Shown: piece by piece, positions 11,301 to 22,299 of the stretch
How positions within the stretch are numbered: the first letter of the stretch is position 1
Layout: every line of letters starts with the position of its first letter
Assembly: GCA_001600455.1 (NCBI GenBank)
Contig: BCKC01000009.1
Coordinates: 1 to 64,000 of the forward strand
Length of the DNA: 64,000 nt
Direction of reading: 5' to 3'
From: Endocalyx cinctus
Lineage: Eukaryota; Ascomycota; Sordariomycetes; Amphisphaeriales; Apiosporaceae
The notes under the pieces: generated by a model
Told to the model about the DNA's origin: nothing
The model's database searches: none
The model's input: only the letters and a program-made list of their open reading frames with translations
Translations under genes and position numbers: made by a program

Positions 11301-12294
11301 CAAGACGATAGCGACTACCGCCATGAGGGAAGTTGAGTGTCTACTCAAGAAGACGGAGCCTTGCCAGAAGGCGAGTGCCACGTTGAGATATCCCGTGCCT
11401 ACGGTAAGGCCGAGAAGGCTACTCGTGAATAGCTTGAGAGCCGTCCCTGCACTTTTCGCTTCGCTTAGGTTACCATCATAGTTCTGCACCACCGACTTTT
11501 GCAGCCTGAGGGCTGTAGTCTCCCTGATAGAGACTAGTGCATCCTCGGCGGCCGAGCTACTGCTCGACCGGGCTTGGACAGAACGTTTGGAGTACGGAAC
11601 GGAAATTTTGTGGCCAAAGTGGAAAAGCGCGAGGGTGAGGACGAATGAGCTGGAGAGGATCAACGTGAGCTTCCAGTACAGGATCAAACCGACTATCCAA
11701 GTCGCAAATAGAGTTCCGGTTGCGGTGATTGCGATGGAAAGCTTTTGTGATAAAGCATCCTGTACCGCGTTTAGATCTGCACCAAGTTGCGCAATGATCT
11801 GGCCGGTTCCGATGCCGTCGAAGATGGCCATGTTCTGACGTAGGAGGCTAGCCATGTACTGTATCCTCATCTGGCGAGTCATTCGAATCCCTGTGTAGGA
11901 GAAGCCAGAGAGTGCAACGAACCAAGCTATCAGAGCTGCCGCAGCTATGTATACAAGATACAGAGCTGATAGGTTTATGGCGTAATACGAGTCCGCATTG
12001 ATGTGATGACCACCCTTGTCATCGGCAAGAACGTTGACGAGCCGACCAAGAACTACCTGGAAGAAGGTTAGATAGAATAGCGCGACGTGGCCCTAGATAT
12101 CATACTGGCGGTAAGGTGACGATAACACCAGCGCCCAAAGCACTGATGGAGCTGATAACGATGACAAAAGCATCGGTGAGCGTAGCAAACTGGAATAGAG
12201 ACACGAAAGAAGCCTCGGAGTCTGGAAACCGTAGTTGCCGTTCCAAGATCTCGGTCTTGCGCGTCGACACGGACGGGACAGGTACAAGAGCCAT
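8368..12294 (-). CDS. Full-length ABCB (MDR/Pmd1-type) ABC exporter
   Basis: Three exons (12294-12106, 12056-8785, 8719-8368) join in frame to 1270 residues, typical for TMD-NBD-TMD-NBD exporters. The first half has Walker [10 protein letters not shown], signature LSGGQKQR and Walker [13 protein letters not shown]. The second half has Walker [10 protein letters not shown], signature LSGGQKQR and Walker [13 protein letters not shown]. Both transmembrane halves carry the [16 protein letters not shown] loops typical of the family. It would sit in the plasma membrane and export hydrophobic compounds. Intron 1 (49 bp) has GTATGA, a CTAAC branch site and CAG. The gene is apparently intact and is the nearest exporter to the RiPP-like locus at 17-21.8 kb. 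A role in exporting that product is inference from position only. Confidence 0.93.
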
Positions 12295-14128
12295 TGTGAA
12301 GCAGAATTGAATCAACAGAAGATATTATGTTGCACAATATACTCCAACACGACTCATTCTTCTCTGATACCAGTGATATGTGTGGCCTTTTCCAGTAAAT
12401 CGCAACAGGTCGAGTAAAACCACAATCTGGGTATGATAGTATGAATGTCGTTTGTGTGGCTGACGTGGCTGGCTTGTGATATGCCAGTAGGTGCGGATGG
12501 GATTGTAGGTACAGGGTGTCAATACAGCACGGTTGTTGCGCGACAACTCGGTTCATGACAACGGCGGCCACCGTGGTATGTCGAATCACTCTTGTCTAGA
12601 TGGCGTGCTAGGGATAACTGGTACGAGCTTTTTACTTGAACTTGATCCCTTGCGTTTGTGGCGGAATGCCTAAAACCACCTCTGCAATCTTACGGTGCCG
12701 AGCTGTCCAACCGAGAAAAGCATAGCCAAAGCGGGAAGTGCGGGAGAAGCACCGTGGCGCGTCGACCGCCTCAACGCTTGGCAGGGAATATACTTGGGCA
12801 TTACTTGGCGCTACATACAAGCTTTTCAACGACCATCGTCCTTCGCAAATGCAGCTCTTACTCGTGTGAAGAGGCAATGTTCATGTAACAACCGCCGAGA
12901 GCCTCACGACAACTTGTCTCTGCTACTCGTGACCAAAGACGCTACAGTCCTTCCTGACTTTTGCCTCGTTGATCTACGATATGCGCTTCGGAAGGTGGGG
13001 CCGAGAAAGGAAGCGGCGCCGCGCAGTGTCACAGACACAGGTCGCAGGATTCCCATACGAAGATACGTGTGGTAGTACTCGGATGTCCACGAAGCGGATC
13101 GATTGGCTCGTCCTGGTATGCTGCTATCTAGATTAGGTAGGTACTTAATGCGGGCTTTTCGAATACGTCGCAGCTGCGTGAACAATGTGTCTCCAAACTA
13201 CAGCCACGATGGACGTTTTCGTGACGTCATCAGAAAGTCGTTGGTGCGCTGTTATCTGTTAGATTCACCGCCTTTTCGTAAGTCGGCTCCTTTCATCCTA
13301 CAGTTGTTTTACGGCGGGAGCTGAGAAGACGAAATAGATGGGTTGAGGATGCAGAACAAACCCCAATGCTATGTGCAAGTTGATATAGACCGGCCAGTCC
13401 GTCAGCTCAGCCCTCGCGGTCTTGTTGGACTAGATAGGCTAGGCTGCTCGACGAGGGTGCGTCGCATTTTGAGAATTTTGTGGCGAGGAGTGATTCTTTC
13501 GCTTCGCGGTATTCATGCAAGGGACGTCTCTGTTGAGGGGTAATGACAGACGAGGTGCTGCCAACGTTGGTGCGCATCAGTCGGGTGTAGGGTGGGCACA
13601 TTCTTGCAAGTCATTCTTCGGTGGTAACCTTCCCACTTATTCGTCCGTTTGACGTCCTCGGGGATTCAGCTCCTCCCCGCACCATGCAGGGGCCTGCTTA
13701 CGGGAGGTGAGCTTGCAGCCCACATAACGTCCTGAGTTTACAATATTTACTGTGTTACACAAAAAGATAAGATAAGAAAACGACAGGGGTTTTTAAAGAT
13801 GGTCCCGTAGAGGCGTGTAGAAGACCCTTCGTAAACTCAGGCATTAGCTCACCCGGGAGCAATTGTTATTGACAGCGTCCGCCAAATGTGCGGCAACCTG
13901 CATCAACTATAATTACAGCGATACCACCCGCTAAATGCCCTGTAACTCTAGCGCTTTAAACCCCCTTAATCCACTATAACTTGTGGCAGTGGCAATAAAA
14001 AACTATAATAATGATCAAGATGCGATAACCCCCAGTTTGCAAATCAACACTTGAGTGTTTGAATACAATTTTACAAATAGAACCTGCCACCCGTCATAGA
14101 TACGAGGTACCAAAGGGTTAATCGACGA
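12295..14128. other. Intergenic region upstream of the ABC gene and downstream of the SAT4 gene
   Basis: Contains the presumed ABC promoter (right end of the gene at 12294). Short open frames at 12632-13185 on both strands show no family resemblance. It includes the dispersed repeat copy at 13708-13845. Otherwise nothing is recognised. Confidence 0.5.
13708..13845. repeat. Dispersed MITE-like repeat, copy 1
   Basis: About 138 bp that recurs at 39405-39543 in the same orientation with roughly 90% identity (about 11 substitutions and one 1-bp indel by eye). It contains an internal inverted repeat, CCTGAGTTTAC (13731-13741) and GTAAACTCAGG (13831-13841). Homology extends about 23 bp outside the left arm, so the arms may not be the true ends. 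Most differences between the copies are transitions. It has no coding capacity. Confidence 0.8.
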
Positions 14129-15536
14129 CTAGAGTGCGTGTGGTGTCTGGTAGATGCTATCGGCTTTGTCTAAATCGGCGTATGGATGATTGGGTACCAC
14201 GCGTCCGGTCATGGTATATGATTCGCTCGCTCCATGCGACATCATGCTATCGTCGCGGCTGGCGCTCCCCGTGATGAAGAATAGTGGCACACGGGAGACC
14301 CCGTCACGCACACTCGTAATCACAGACTCGACTCTACGATGATGGAAAATGGGATAGAGTGTAGGCAAGCATGCTGCTATAATTCCCACACCGACTTCGA
14401 CATACCCCCAGATAAGAACATTGGTCTCGGTACCTGTGCAGTTGGTTAATAACAATGGAAAATAGGCCAAGTGCGAAAGCTAGAGGGGAGTTGAGGCGTA
14501 CCGAATGTGTCACGAGAATCGGGGTTAGTTAGGAAAATATTCACCGTAACGATGGCAAGACGAGCGGTGCCTGCTGCGACCGAACTGAATCCAATAATGA
14601 GCTGTCATGATCGGAGTTGAATTGCATTGTCGCCACTTACCCCAGACCAACAAGAAACGTTAGTGAAATTAGAACTTTCTTTCGCATGGCCATCTGAAGC
14701 TTCCAGATCGGTGGCAGCGGGAGCGACAGGACAGCCAAGTCGGTCGCGATATCGGAAGCGGCATGAGCCAGCTGGATAGCTTTGTATTTTGAGCATTGCG
14801 TCTTGAATTCCTCGAATGTCCCCCATATCAGTTTAAGGTCGTGACCATTGCACTCTAAGACCGTTGACAAGAAAAAGGCAAGGGTCCAGAGAGCGATAAA
14901 CACAAGAATCGCGGCAGAGGCGATCTTAAACCCAGATCCAATGAAGATACGGCGATAAAACATAACCACGCTGCACTTCAAGGCGCCAAGCGTGAGAACA
15001 GTCAGAACTGCAGAAATGGCTCCGAACTAATACACGTGATGAGCTCAAGGATTCTTGAACTGGGAGGTTATACTGGCCGAGTTTGCTTACGATAGAAAGT
15101 TGATTGTCACGATACCCATCCAGCGAAATTCCCGTCTCTGGGTCGTACAGTGTGTGGTAACCGAGCACTCTCTGGGAAGCGCCTATAGATCACGCTCATC
15201 AACACGGGATGCAAGGGTGCGAATGACAGGGTGCTCATACCATAAACAAGGATGATGGCCAGAGCCAATTGGAGAAGCTGGACACATTTGATTAGCAAAG
15301 CACATTCGCAAAATGCCCGTGACTACAGGTTCAGGAACAAGAAAACCCACCAATGCCGCGAAGACCAACCAATCGTCGGTTGCCCATCTGGCCGCCTTGA
15401 TGCGACGTGAGCAATATCGGAGAGCCACACAAGCGGAAGAAATGACAAAAAGAACAGACGACGCGACATAAATGCCAGCCGGGGTGGGAGATGATGTCAC
15501 GGCATAAACGCCAGCCGGGGTGGAAGATGACACCAT
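14129..15536 (-). CDS. Fungal rhodopsin-domain (SAT4 family) integral membrane protein
   Basis: Six exons (15536-15351, 15277-15241, 15182-15091, 15026-14641, 14584-14502, 14433-14129) sum to 1089 nt, or 362 residues. It has about seven hydrophobic segments. The family blocks are visible: RWATDDWLVF after TM1, YGASQRVLGYH, KCSVVMFYRRIF in mid-protein, an external loop with paired Cys (LECNGHDL, TQCSKY), ATDLAVLSLPLPPIWKLQM, and a terminal TETNVLIWGYVEVGVGIIAACLP motif. Family members are plasma-membrane proteins of poorly known function, some resembling the PTH11 receptor and often found in secondary-metabolite clusters. The cytosolic tail is Ser/Asp-rich. No defects are seen. Confidence 0.87.
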
Positions 15537-17015
15537 GCTGGAAACAAAGCAGCAGGAAAGTCTGCGATATCGACAGTAGCTGGAAAGAAAATGAAAAGAC
15601 TCGATCTATTTACAAGAGAAGGCTAGGTGTACATGTTATATATCAAAAACGGCAGTCCTGAACAATTCTCCTTGCGTTGCCCCTCCATGCGTTATCATTC
15701 TAATAATAGGTCAGTGAATGGCACGGTTGGAGTTGTGACGACCCCTTGATCCTATGGCATCCTACTGTACTGTCTTATATCGAACCTCAAATCCTAGAAA
15801 CAAAGGAGCCCTCAGTTGCGCTACAGTCGAAGAAGTACTCTTTTCCAAACCCCTGCTTAGCCGCAATACCTGCGGGGCGTCCTTTTTACACCCCTATAAC
15901 TTCGTACAAAGAACTGGCGGATGACATGTCCGCTTTAGTGGAGTTAATAAATCCAACATGGTTTGCACATTAGCAACGGGGTTTTTCTTTACGGCGTTTA
16001 TCTTAATTATTTATATCGCAAGCGGTTAGCGCTTAGAAAAAGATCGAATAGGTTATAGATAGCTAGTTGGATTGCAAATAATTAGGCTTGTGGTAGTAGA
16101 AGCCTTCGTATCTATTGCTGACGCGAGAAATGGCTATAATAGGGTTCGCGATAGCTTCACTTTCGAGGCGCCAGCGAGGTCTGAAGAGCGAGCATCCATT
16201 TCACTGCTGTTCTCTAGGCTCGCTTACTACGCTAGGATGTGCTACGAAGGCACTGAGCTAGACTTCAGAACAGGTGTGGCGGATATTGATATCATTGGTC
16301 CCCGACCATTCGTGATGCATCTCTCCTATTGCCTATCTTCTTTGTATTTTGATTGGATACATTACGGCTTATGTCGTAGCGATTGGAGTTGCTCATGCAC
16401 AATCAATATTTCAAACCGACCAGGGAATAATGTAAACCCCTGAAACATGCATATAGCTTAATTGGTACAGTAAGAAGGTTCATAAATATTTTCAATTAGG
16501 CAGTCTTTATTATTAGTACCGAATCCGGTATCTCTTTTAAAACATTTCTTTCAATATTACCGGATTTGGTAATTACCATTTACAGTATTATACTAAATAA
16601 AGAAAGTTGGGAAGGGTGTACCCATATAAGTGGGGAAGAGCTCTCCTGAACCAAGATGATCCACTTTTTCTTTTATTTATTGAGAGGGAGAAATTAATTA
16701 GATAGAACTTAACATTGCCTATGTTTATTCCTCTTTCGTAACACTATTATTATTACTTTATAAGTGATAATAATAATCCAATTACTCCTAAGTAATATAA
16801 AAATTGGGAGTATCATAAAATGAAGAGAGAAATAGGCAGAGAAGACAGGGAGATGTAAATGTCACAAGGGGTATTATTGAAAGCAACGTCGAGAGAAACG
16901 AGCACATGATTAGCTTCCTAGGGAGGGCATTAAGGTTTATTTATGCACAAGTATATCGCAACAGGTACCGAGTATATATCGCCTGAGGAAGTCTCACTAT
17001 CCTGTCTCTATCGCG
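15537..17015. other. Intergenic region with possible gene remnants and hairpins
   Basis: Open frames at 15746-15973 and 16072-16443 (plus strand, 75 and 123 codons) are longer than average for this AT content, but I cannot name them. The second contains a GVADIDIIG stretch before a hydrophobic segment and could be a membrane-protein remnant. Near 16518-16572 an inverted repeat, TACCGAATCCGGTA versus TACCGGATTTGGTA, has one mismatch. Around 16745-16780 an ATTATTATTACTTxTAAGTGATAATAATAAT palindrome occurs. These suggest a degraded MITE. Confidence 0.45.
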
Positions 17016-17111
17016 CTAGATCTTGTAGTCGACGTCAACATTCAGCGGGGTGTCTCCATCGCGCTTGATCTTGTAGTCGACGTCAACATTCAGCGGGGTG
17101 TCTCCATCGCG
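17016..17111 (-). repeat. Two 48-bp tandem units inside the RiPP precursor
   Basis: Units 17064-17111 and 17016-17063 are each 48 bp (16 codons) and differ at a single base: CTTGA versus CTAGA on the plus strand, which is Lys versus stop in the gene. Such near identity indicates recent duplication or homogenisation. Partial similarity continues for about 15 bp below 17016. Confidence 0.92.
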
Positions 17112-17286
17112 TCTCTCTTTGAAATCGCGACTGTAGGCAATAGGGGTGCCAGGGGCGCCTGTTAGATATGTTATTTGTGTTTTTCTTTTTCAAAACACAA
17201 GGTGATTGGCAGGAATAATTACCCGAAAGCAGTGGTGATGCCGAGGACACGGCTGCGAACAGAAAGGCGAGAGTTGTGTACCTCAT
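17016..17286 (-). CDS. Kexin-processed RiPP precursor peptide (dikaritin-like)
   Basis: Two exons (17286-17223, 17158-17016) join to 68 residues; the intron (GTAATT...CTAACAG) is in phase. Residues 1-17 form a classical signal peptide ending in VSSA. A short leader (SPLLSGAPGTPIAYSRDFKE) leads to Arg37-Arg38. Two units follow: DGDTPLNVDVDYKI, Lys53-Arg54, and the same 14 residues again before the stop. Dibasic sites flank each unit, as in ustiloxin, phomopsin, asperipin and epichloecyclin precursors, which are cut by Kex2 in the Golgi and then oxidised. The Tyr-Lys-Ile at each unit end has the Tyr-x-Ile spacing of the Tyr-Ile ether in ustiloxins. A DUF3328 gene lies about 1 kb away, divergently transcribed. 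The number of repeats is small, and the end is cut by a stop where a Lys codon would lie (see findings). The core boundaries are inferred. Confidence 0.82.
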
Positions 17287-17431
17287 GGTTGGGTATCAGA
17301 AACAAGATGTGATTTTGTCCAATAATTGCGCCTAGTAACTGTGATTGTTTGTGTTTCACTCTATGTTGGAAGACTGAGATGAGAGTCAGAACCAAGGCGT
17401 CAAGCCGTTGTGAGGAAGTGGTTCCTTAACT

Positions 17432-17956
17432 TTATGTGCGTTCTGTTCGACGGACAACAACCCCGAAAAATGTCATTCCCTCGGGTGCATCCGTATAACC
17501 CTTGGATAACCAATTATTGGAACTACAAATCTCTTGGACTGTGGGTAATCTGGCTTTCTCTGGTAACAGGGCTTCCCACGCTGGTGTCCGTATCCAGGAA
17601 CGCTTTGATCCCGATGCGTGCGCCCCTCTCCAATTGAAATGAATAGCACCAACGAAATCGCGATGATAACATGGTCGTATTTCTGCTTCGACGCGCAGGT
17701 TGCATGATCGTCCCTCTCCAATCTTTGCTTCGCCTTTGCGCAGGCTAGAATAAGGCCGAAGGTGTGTAACACTACATGATCCTTCCTGGCCGATATTTAC
17801 CTCACCTTTGCGCAGGTCATGCATCACTTTCCTAAATAGTAGAACGGAGCCACCCTTATGAGCGATACTTCGAGATCCAATACGAGGAGAATTTAATAGT
17901 ATAGGCCAATCGAATTCCAAATCGACCACCCATCTTTCACTTTTGCCTAGCATCAA
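17432..17956 (-). CDS. Unassigned ORF with internal repeats between precursor and UstYa gene
   Basis: An uninterrupted 174-codon frame that I do not recognise. It includes two related segments, DLRKGEVNIGQEGSCSV and SLRKGEAKIGEGRSCNL, about 24 residues apart. The matching DNA repeats share CTTTGCGCAGG. It lacks a signal peptide and clear membrane segments. Because it overlaps the probable promoter zone of the precursor, it could equally be non-coding with repeated DNA. Expression data would decide. Confidence 0.3.
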   Translation of the reverse strand: MMLGKSERWVVDLEFDWPILLNSPRIGSRSIAHKGGSVLLFRKVMHDLRKGEVNIGQEGSCSVTHLRPYSSLRKGEAKIGEGRSCNLRVEAEIRPCYHRDFVGAIHFNWRGAHASGSKRSWIRTPAWEALLPEKARLPTVQEICSSNNWLSKGYTDAPEGMTFFGVVVRRTERT

Positions 17957-18264
17957 GAAGTGAGGATCGGAGGACTAGGAGCGGAGTTGAAATCTGGGAA
18001 TTATCCTGGCGGGTTACTTGGCTCCCGCGTTTATTCTAAACTGTATGAGTGGCTGTTATAGTGTATGACTTGTGCGTAAAGGCTTTTGGGTGTGAGAAAA
18101 AAGGCAAAGCATTCATACCAGAGCCCGCCAGTGCAGATTCTGAGTTTTCATTCCCATCTCCCAGGCAACAACATCTCGTGCGACCAACTGCTCTTGGTTT
18201 ATGCAGTGTATTCATGTTGAGATATTTGAAGCCCTTACTATCTTGCGAATAAGAGAAAGTCACG

Positions 18265-19303
18265 ATGTTGACTGATGAAGAAACCCCATTCATCACTGCC
18301 CCAGGCGACGAAGAAGAGAAACGCACCGTGGGTCGTCGGATGACTCATAGAAGATTTGGATATCCGATGCTGCACAAGGTCGCTTGTCTCTTTCACATTT
18401 TGCTGGTTACCTTGAACGTCACAATATTTGCAACATTGACAAAACCCATGAGAGTATACCACGAGTCAGACGATATGGGTTTGGATCGAAGATTGAGTGA
18501 GCTTTGACACAGAGATGTCTTGATGGCTGCTAATCATCAAGTTCCAGGTTCTTCCAAAGCTGCACTTGAATATGTCTTCGAAGAAGGGCAACCCCCATAT
18601 GAACCAAGTCCATTTGTTGGGCAGCCACGGGAGGAGCTTGACCAAGCTTGGGACAACCTACTACGAAGCAAGTTATACCACTAGACATCTAAAGCGGTAC
18701 TGACTGACATGATTAGCCCCCACATTCAAAATCACTGAATCTGAGCTAAAGGAGTTGAATAAGTCATCCATCGCACTAAAGGATGGCAGCGGTTACATTG
18801 CTTTTCTTGAAGCTGACCACATGCTTCACTGTGTCGTTAGTTTATATCACACGCTAAGGATACCAGTTGATTCTGACATCTCTGTAGAAAAGACTATATC
18901 AGACGCAATATCCACAGCATTATCCAGATGTGCTGGCAATCGGGGGACTCTCAGTTCACCACCAAGGTATTTCCAAAATAGTCACCCTCTCTTTCACCAA
19001 TTGGAGTGTTTTATACCTTTTGAGAGCTGATTAGTAACTTTGCTCATACTAGAACACTGTCTTGAAGTTCTACGGCGCGGCATTATGTGTAACGCTGATC
19101 TCACGGTGAATACCTACCTATGGACAGGCCCGGGGGAGATGGATGGGGACAAGTCTGGCCCGAGGAGATGTACAAACTGGAGTCGTATTCAGTCTTGGAT
19201 GGATGAGAGACGTTTGAGCATCATCACAAATGATGAGTTATTGGATATTGTGGTGCCAATGTCTGGTGACTCCGATGAGACGAGCGCCATGAACAATGAG
19301 TAA
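18265..19303 (+). CDS. UstYa-like (DUF3328) oxidative cyclisation protein
   Basis: Five exons (18265-18496, 18548-18667, 18717-18865, 18918-18966, 19053-19303) sum to 801 nt, or 266 residues. One membrane anchor lies at about residues 38-58 (VACLFHILLVTLNVTIFA). Next come YEPSPFVGQPREELDQAW (family PSPEVDxAW block) and GSGYIAFLEADHMLHC. The two HxxHC motifs that define the family are HMLHC (152-156) and HQEHC (182-186), the latter completed across the last intron, followed by LEVLRRGIMCNADLT. UstYa proteins act in ribosomal peptide clusters, forming ether or C-C crosslinks on the core peptide; single-pass membrane topology is usual. Intron 2 appears to be GC-AG (GCAAGT...TTAG); the GT alternative breaks the frame. 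The usual third block near the C-terminus is present as PRRCTNWSRIQSW. Confidence 0.88.
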
Positions 19304-19985
19304 CATGTCTATTTAACACGCCTCAGGTGAACCTAGGTTAATAATAGCATCCCGCGGGAAGTTTATGCTTCTGCTGTACCTAGATTTCTACATAGCTAGT
19401 ATAATCTTACAAGCATTCGAATTTTCAAGCCGTTGTCTCGAGAATATTACACTCGGAAGATCCCAAACTCCACCTCTGGTGAATTCATTCCGGGCATTAC
19501 CGTGTAATTGGCAACGAGCGCCGTCAAATGCAAGTTTAAGATCTCCATCAAGAGAGGCAACTGTTAAAGTCAAACTAAAAGAAGCAATAGTTTGTGCATC
19601 TGAAGATTGGTTTGGTAGTATCACAGTTATTACCCCGCCCTCCTCTTGCTACTATTAGATACATGTACCTATCAGAATTGACAGTTATGGATATAACCGA
19701 GTTACCTGATATAGTTAGCTGTCCAGGAACGACTTCCATCCCGCGACTGTTCCAGAGTACCGGTCATTGGTTATTCACCTTGTTGGTACAATGGAGATGA
19801 ATGACTGCAAGAGCACAATGGGGAAACCCCGCAACCATTCATTAAGGGGGTCTTTCTCCACTATAGATAGGTACACAGAGTCCGACCCAGACAAGGTCGC
19901 ATGCATGTGGCACTCTTCCTAATACATCATCTTTCTGCTCGATTCCACGCAACCTCCAGATCTGTAGACTTGCCTCCCAATAAAG
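19304..19985. other. Intergenic spacer before the FAD monooxygenase
   Basis: Short open frames on both strands (19365-19658, 19388-19624) resemble nothing I know. The last 100 bp is the probable promoter of the FAD gene. No gene supported. Confidence 0.5.
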
Positions 19986-21773
19986 ATGGGCCCAACTACT
20001 ATGAGACCCCTCGAGATTCTCATAGTAGGCGGAGGTATGCTCATTCTTTCATGAATAGTTGACAAATAATGGAAAAAGTACTTACCAGATGTTTATCGCA
20101 GGCATCGGCGGTCTCATGGCCGCTGTGGCCTTCCGTTCACAAGGTCACAATGTGACGGTATGCGAAATCCCGAATGGAACTGTTTCTTATATGAAAACTC
20201 ATCTTGCGAACTCAGATTCTTGAGAAAACGGAACTGGGTCAAGAAACCGGAGCGGCGGTGCACATTTGCCCGAATGCCCACGGCCTACTCCGCCGATACG
20301 GTATCCTGCCCGAGGAGTTTGGTGCCAACCCCGTCAACGGCGTGAGTACTCGCTTTAACACAAAGATATCAATCGTCTGATCCAGAAGCAGGTAGCAGAG
20401 TACTTCCATGACGGGACTTTGCGAAATGAAATCAACATCGCGAAAACGGCATCGATGTTCCCACACGTGAGCGCCCAAGCACAGGTATATACAGGACAAA
20501 CTTAACGAATGGAACAGTTGTGGGTTTTAGGCCACCGAATCGCGCTTCATGACAAACTCAAGGACGTAGCGACCAGTGCGGACGGCATCAACAGACCTGC
20601 GGTTTTGAAGACTTGTAGTCGGGTTGTTGAGGTTGACCCTGTGACAGCCACTGTAATCCTTGAGGACGGCACCAACATCAATGGAGACCTAGTCATCGGC
20701 GCGGATGGCGTAAGCGTAAGTGTGCTTACCCTCATGATATGTGCGGCATTCCAGGTCAAAATCGGACAGCCAGAGCTAATATTACTTACAACATCAGTCC
20801 GTCACAAGGAAATATGTCGCAGGAGATATAAAGCCATTCGCTTCGGGGAAAAGTGCTTTCAGGTTCTTCGTTCCGCACGATAGAATACGTGCTTGCCCCG
20901 AAACTCGCCATCTTGTAGAACAGGACGGAGTAATGCGCATCTGGTTCGGAAACGACCGACGGCTTGTTATGTACCCCTGCAACAACAATACGACAGTCAA
21001 TTGCGCAGCAATCCACCCGAGCTCGGAATCGGCAGCCAAAGTAGATGACGGTAAGCTTTTTGTTCGGAAACGTGCTTTCTCGTTCCATATACTGACCAAC
21101 ACTAGGTTGGGGCAGTGGTGTCAGCAAAGACACTCTCCTTGCCGTGTATAAAAACTTTGCGCCCGAGATAATGAGTCTATTCAAATTGGTGGATCCTAGC
21201 ACACTGCAGATTTGGTCGCTTCTAGACATGGACCGCATCCCGCGGTGGACAACCGGACGGCTAGCACTTCTCGGTGATGCTGCGCATCCAACCCTACCCA
21301 GTGAGTTCCCCTCGTAATTTACAGAATATCATCAAGGCTAATAGCTGGTATAGATCAAGGACAAGGCGGTATGAACGCCAAAGATACACCATGTTGATAC
21401 CGTCTCCAGGCGTATGCTAATATGTTTTTAGCCGGTATCGCAATGGAGGACGCGGTCTCTCTAGCAGTACTGATGCCACTTGGCATCTCGCCTAATGAGA
21501 TTCCCGAGCGACTAGAATTATATCAGGAAGTCCGCGATGAGAGAGCACACAGAATCCAAGAAGTATCCAGGGTAACTGGTGCCGATCTCGACGACCCTAT
21601 ATCCAAGTCGCTCAACAGTGAGTAGGCCTTTTAGATTCCGTACGGATTTGTCGCACTTACGCTAACAAACACCCGAAGTGTTCGAGTTCACTGTCTACAA
21701 CTTCGGACATGACGAATGGCAAAACTCTACAGAGCAGCTTAGTAATTGGGAGTCTTCGAGAACCCACATCTAA
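19986..21773 (+). CDS. FAD-dependent monooxygenase (salicylate-hydroxylase-like)
   Basis: Ten exons (19986-20034, 20102-20157, 20216-20341, 20392-20466, 20518-20715, 20798-21050, 21106-21300, 21354-21368, 21432-21617, 21679-21773) sum to 1248 nt, or 415 residues, as usual for group A flavoprotein hydroxylases. The motifs are in order: GGGIGGLMAAVAFRSQGHNVTILE (Rossmann FAD fold) split by introns 1 and 2, GADGVSSVTRKYVAG (DG motif), and GRLALLGDAAHPTLP then NQGQGA (GD motif). It hydroxylates an aromatic or otherwise activated substrate using NAD(P)H and O2. It follows the UstYa gene on the same strand with 680 bp between, so it may modify the same product; that is inference. Exon 8 is only 15 nt, and the last intron uses an AAG acceptor. 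Apparently intact. Confidence 0.9.
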
Positions 21774-22299
21774 GAAGGCGAGAGTGCTAAGCTATAAGTC
21801 GCAAGATGAATAGTGTCAAGGTAGAAGCTCATAGAAGCTTCTAGAAAAATAGGTGACGACGACTATTTGCCACCCTCGCAAGTATAAGACCAACTGTATT
21901 TTCCACTCTTTAGATACACACAGACACACAATGCAACGTTCGTTTTCAACCCATTGCTCGATATTCATGACCATGTCGACCGGCCAGCTCAACACGAAGG
22001 GAACCTTCCATAGATAGAAGATATGATCTCTATATGTGCCGGCTTGGTCACGATTGATAAAGAAAGCAGTATTGTCCGACTAGTAGACTGCCTGAGCTGG
22101 TGCGTCATTTTTGCCATTGGCTAGAGTACGAGCTATAGGAAATTAAAGGAATAGATATTATCAATGCGGAAGAGAATATGATGTATTTATTCTGAATTCA
22201 CGACATCGTTCTTATATAGGCCAATACCATGCAACCCCCCTTAGCGGTACACACCCCTTAACGGTACAGCAAAAAGTCTCCGCACCTATACAAAACCAT
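21774..22299. other. Intergenic spacer between convergent genes
   Basis: Separates the FAD gene from the decayed PNP-NACHT gene. No gene seen. It contains a palindromic-looking AAGCTCATAGAAGCTTCTAGAA near 21825-21846. Confidence 0.5.

Noticed and set aside
8368..11882. Several plus-strand frames over the ABC gene
   Set aside because: They are antisense shadows of the minus-strand ABC exons and carry no domain signal.
12632..13324. Cluster of short open frames upstream of the ABC gene
   Set aside because: Overlapping frames on both strands with no motif, consistent with chance.
18755..19030. Single long exon for the central UstYa region
   Set aside because: It ends in a stop and loses the second HxxHC motif. 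Splicing 18866-18917 and 18967-19052 restores HQEHC and the frame.
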